Part shown: piece after piece, positions 63,306-64,000 of the stretch
Position numbering within the stretch: the first letter of the stretch is position 1
Layout of the letters: each line of letters starts with the position of its first letter
Assembly: GCF_000368065.1 (NCBI RefSeq)
Contig: NZ_KB851200.1
Location: forward strand, 1,047,204-1,111,203
Source: Acinetobacter seifertii
GTDB lineage: Bacteria > Pseudomonadota > Gammaproteobacteria > Pseudomonadales > Moraxellaceae
Reading direction: 5' to 3'
DNA: 64,000 bases
Made by a program: the position numbers and the translations under genes
Notes under the pieces: generated by a model
Told to the model about the DNA's origin: nothing
The model's database searches: none
Seen by the model: only the letters and a program-made list of their open reading frames with translations

Positions 63306-63328
63306 TAAAAATTTTAGGTAATAAGAAA

Positions 63329-64000
63329 ATGAATAAGCATGTTGAAGCCGAGTGGAGGTTTCCTGCAAAAACTGCATGGGCAATTTTTGCTGCCATGATT
63401 TTTGGCAACTTCATGGCGATTCTTGATATTCAAATTGTGGCGAGTTCTCTAAACGAAGTTCAAGCTGGCATGAGTGCAAGTCGTTATGAAGTCACTTGGG
63501 TACAAACGGTTTATTTAATAGCCGAAATTATTGCAATTCCAATGTCGAGTATTGTCTCGCGGGTGCTTTCAACACGGGTGTATTACACCATCTGTGCAAT
63601 TGGTTTTACGGTGAGTTCTTTACTTTGTGCTTTGTCATGGAACTTGGAAAGTTTACTGGTGTTCCGTGGCATTCAAGGCTTTATGGGCGGCGGCATGATT
63701 CCGACTTCCATGACGGCGTTGTATTTACTGTTCCCCGAACCAAAACGGTCATTGCCTTTGGTCATGTTTGGCATGATCAGTACTTTAGGGCCTGCGATTG
63801 GCCCCACCATTGGAGGTTGGCTCACCAATAACTTCTCATGGCACTGGATGTTCCTGATCAATATTATTCCGGGCATTATCATTGCTACGGTCATTTACTC
63901 AGGCCCAAATATCGACCGAGCGAACTATTCACTCATCAAAAGCATGGACTGGTTTAGTCTGGTCGGTATGGCGATGTTTTTGGGTGGGCTTGAATATTTC
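63329..64000 (+). CDS. emrB: EmrB/DHA2-type MFS efflux pump, 3' truncated by the window edge
   Basis: An open frame runs from ATG 63329 (MNKHVEAEWRFPAKTAWAIF) to the last base without a stop, encoding the first 224 residues. It shows the DHA2 features: a first helix with GNFMAILDIQIVASSLNEVQ, VTWVQTVYLIAEIIAIP, RGIQGFMGGGMIPTSMTALY and GPTIGGWLTNNFSWHWMFLI. The adaptor gene is directly upstream. It should export lipophilic toxicants by proton antiport. The remaining ~280 residues lie outside the window. Confidence 0.9.
   Translation, partial: MNKHVEAEWRFPAKTAWAIFAAMIFGNFMAILDIQIVASSLNEVQAGMSASRYEVTWVQTVYLIAEIIAIPMSSIVSRVLSTRVYYTICAIGFTVSSLLCALSWNLESLLVFRGIQGFMGGGMIPTSMTALYLLFPEPKRSLPLVMFGMISTLGPAIGPTIGGWLTNNFSWHWMFLINIIPGIIIATVIYSGPNIDRANYSLIKSMDWFSLVGMAMFLGGLEYF

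Noticed and set aside
63496-63831. Reading short frames in the last 500 bases as genes or as a frameshifted pump
   Set aside because: One continuous frame from 63329 to the window end encodes a normal DHA2 pump start; the short frames are in other phases.

Overview
The window looks like a chromosomal segment of an Acinetobacter (A. baumannii/calcoaceticus-complex type). The reasons are low G+C, a cat operon with a CatM regulator that reads almost like the A. baylyi/A. baumannii protein, an IacF/IacG-type pair, and a prs-nadV-nrtR nicotinamide-salvage operon. This assignment rests on recalled family knowledge, not on a search. No rRNA, tRNA or CRISPR array was seen.

Bases 1-17.6k form a catabolic island for aromatic amines and catechol. 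The first two genes are the end of an indole-3-acetate (iac) cluster. Next come feaR, tynA (periplasmic copper amine oxidase), an outer-membrane porin, a GMC oxidoreductase and feaB (aryl-acetaldehyde dehydrogenase). On the other strand lies a complete catechol branch of the beta-ketoadipate pathway (catB-C-A-I-J-F-D) with divergent catM. TynA and FeaB could turn arylethylamines into arylacetates, Iac enzymes turn indole-acetate into catechol, and Cat enzymes take catechol to TCA intermediates. A structured ~320-bp inverted repeat splits the operon between catJ and catF.

Bases 17.7k-27.6k hold a dispersed set of genes (acetoacetate-decarboxylase-like protein, alpha/beta hydrolase, Old Yellow Enzyme plus saccharopine-dehydrogenase-like protein, and two DJ-1/PfpI proteins). 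Five promoters here share one architecture: a TTGAC-type -35, a 19-bp spacer filled by a TTAAAG-N4-CTTTAA dyad, and a -10. A MerR-family gene lies among them, so this reads as a MerR (AdhR-like) electrophile-response regulon. An ISNCY-type insertion sequence now separates one of these promoters from its DJ-1 gene.

Bases 27.6k-41.9k hold a metallo-hydrolase with its TetR regulator, a decayed transporter fragment beside an orphan GntR regulator, a full gentisate pathway for 3-hydroxybenzoate (LysR regulator, gentisate dioxygenase, 3-hydroxybenzoate 6-hydroxylase, isomerase, hydrolase, MFS importer, porin), and an EmrAB-type efflux pair with a divergent TetR.

Bases 41.9k-51.9k hold a secreted copper-oxidase pair (multicopper oxidase and plant-type tyrosinase), a metal-chelate/cobalamin-type ABC importer whose permease is broken by an IS1-family element with an 8-bp target duplication, a GNAT enzyme, an AraC regulator and a TauE/SafE permease.

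Bases 52k-64k hold the prs-nadV-nrtR operon with a strong operator-like palindrome, a MetF-like protein, a small AT-rich accessory island, a LuxR regulator with an amidase, and a second EmrAB pair running off the window. The island (56.8k-59.1k) carries a proteasome-beta-like protein and, divergently, a three-gene cassette: detached VgrG tail, putative papain-fold toxin, and lipoprotein. It is the best candidate for an undescribed system.
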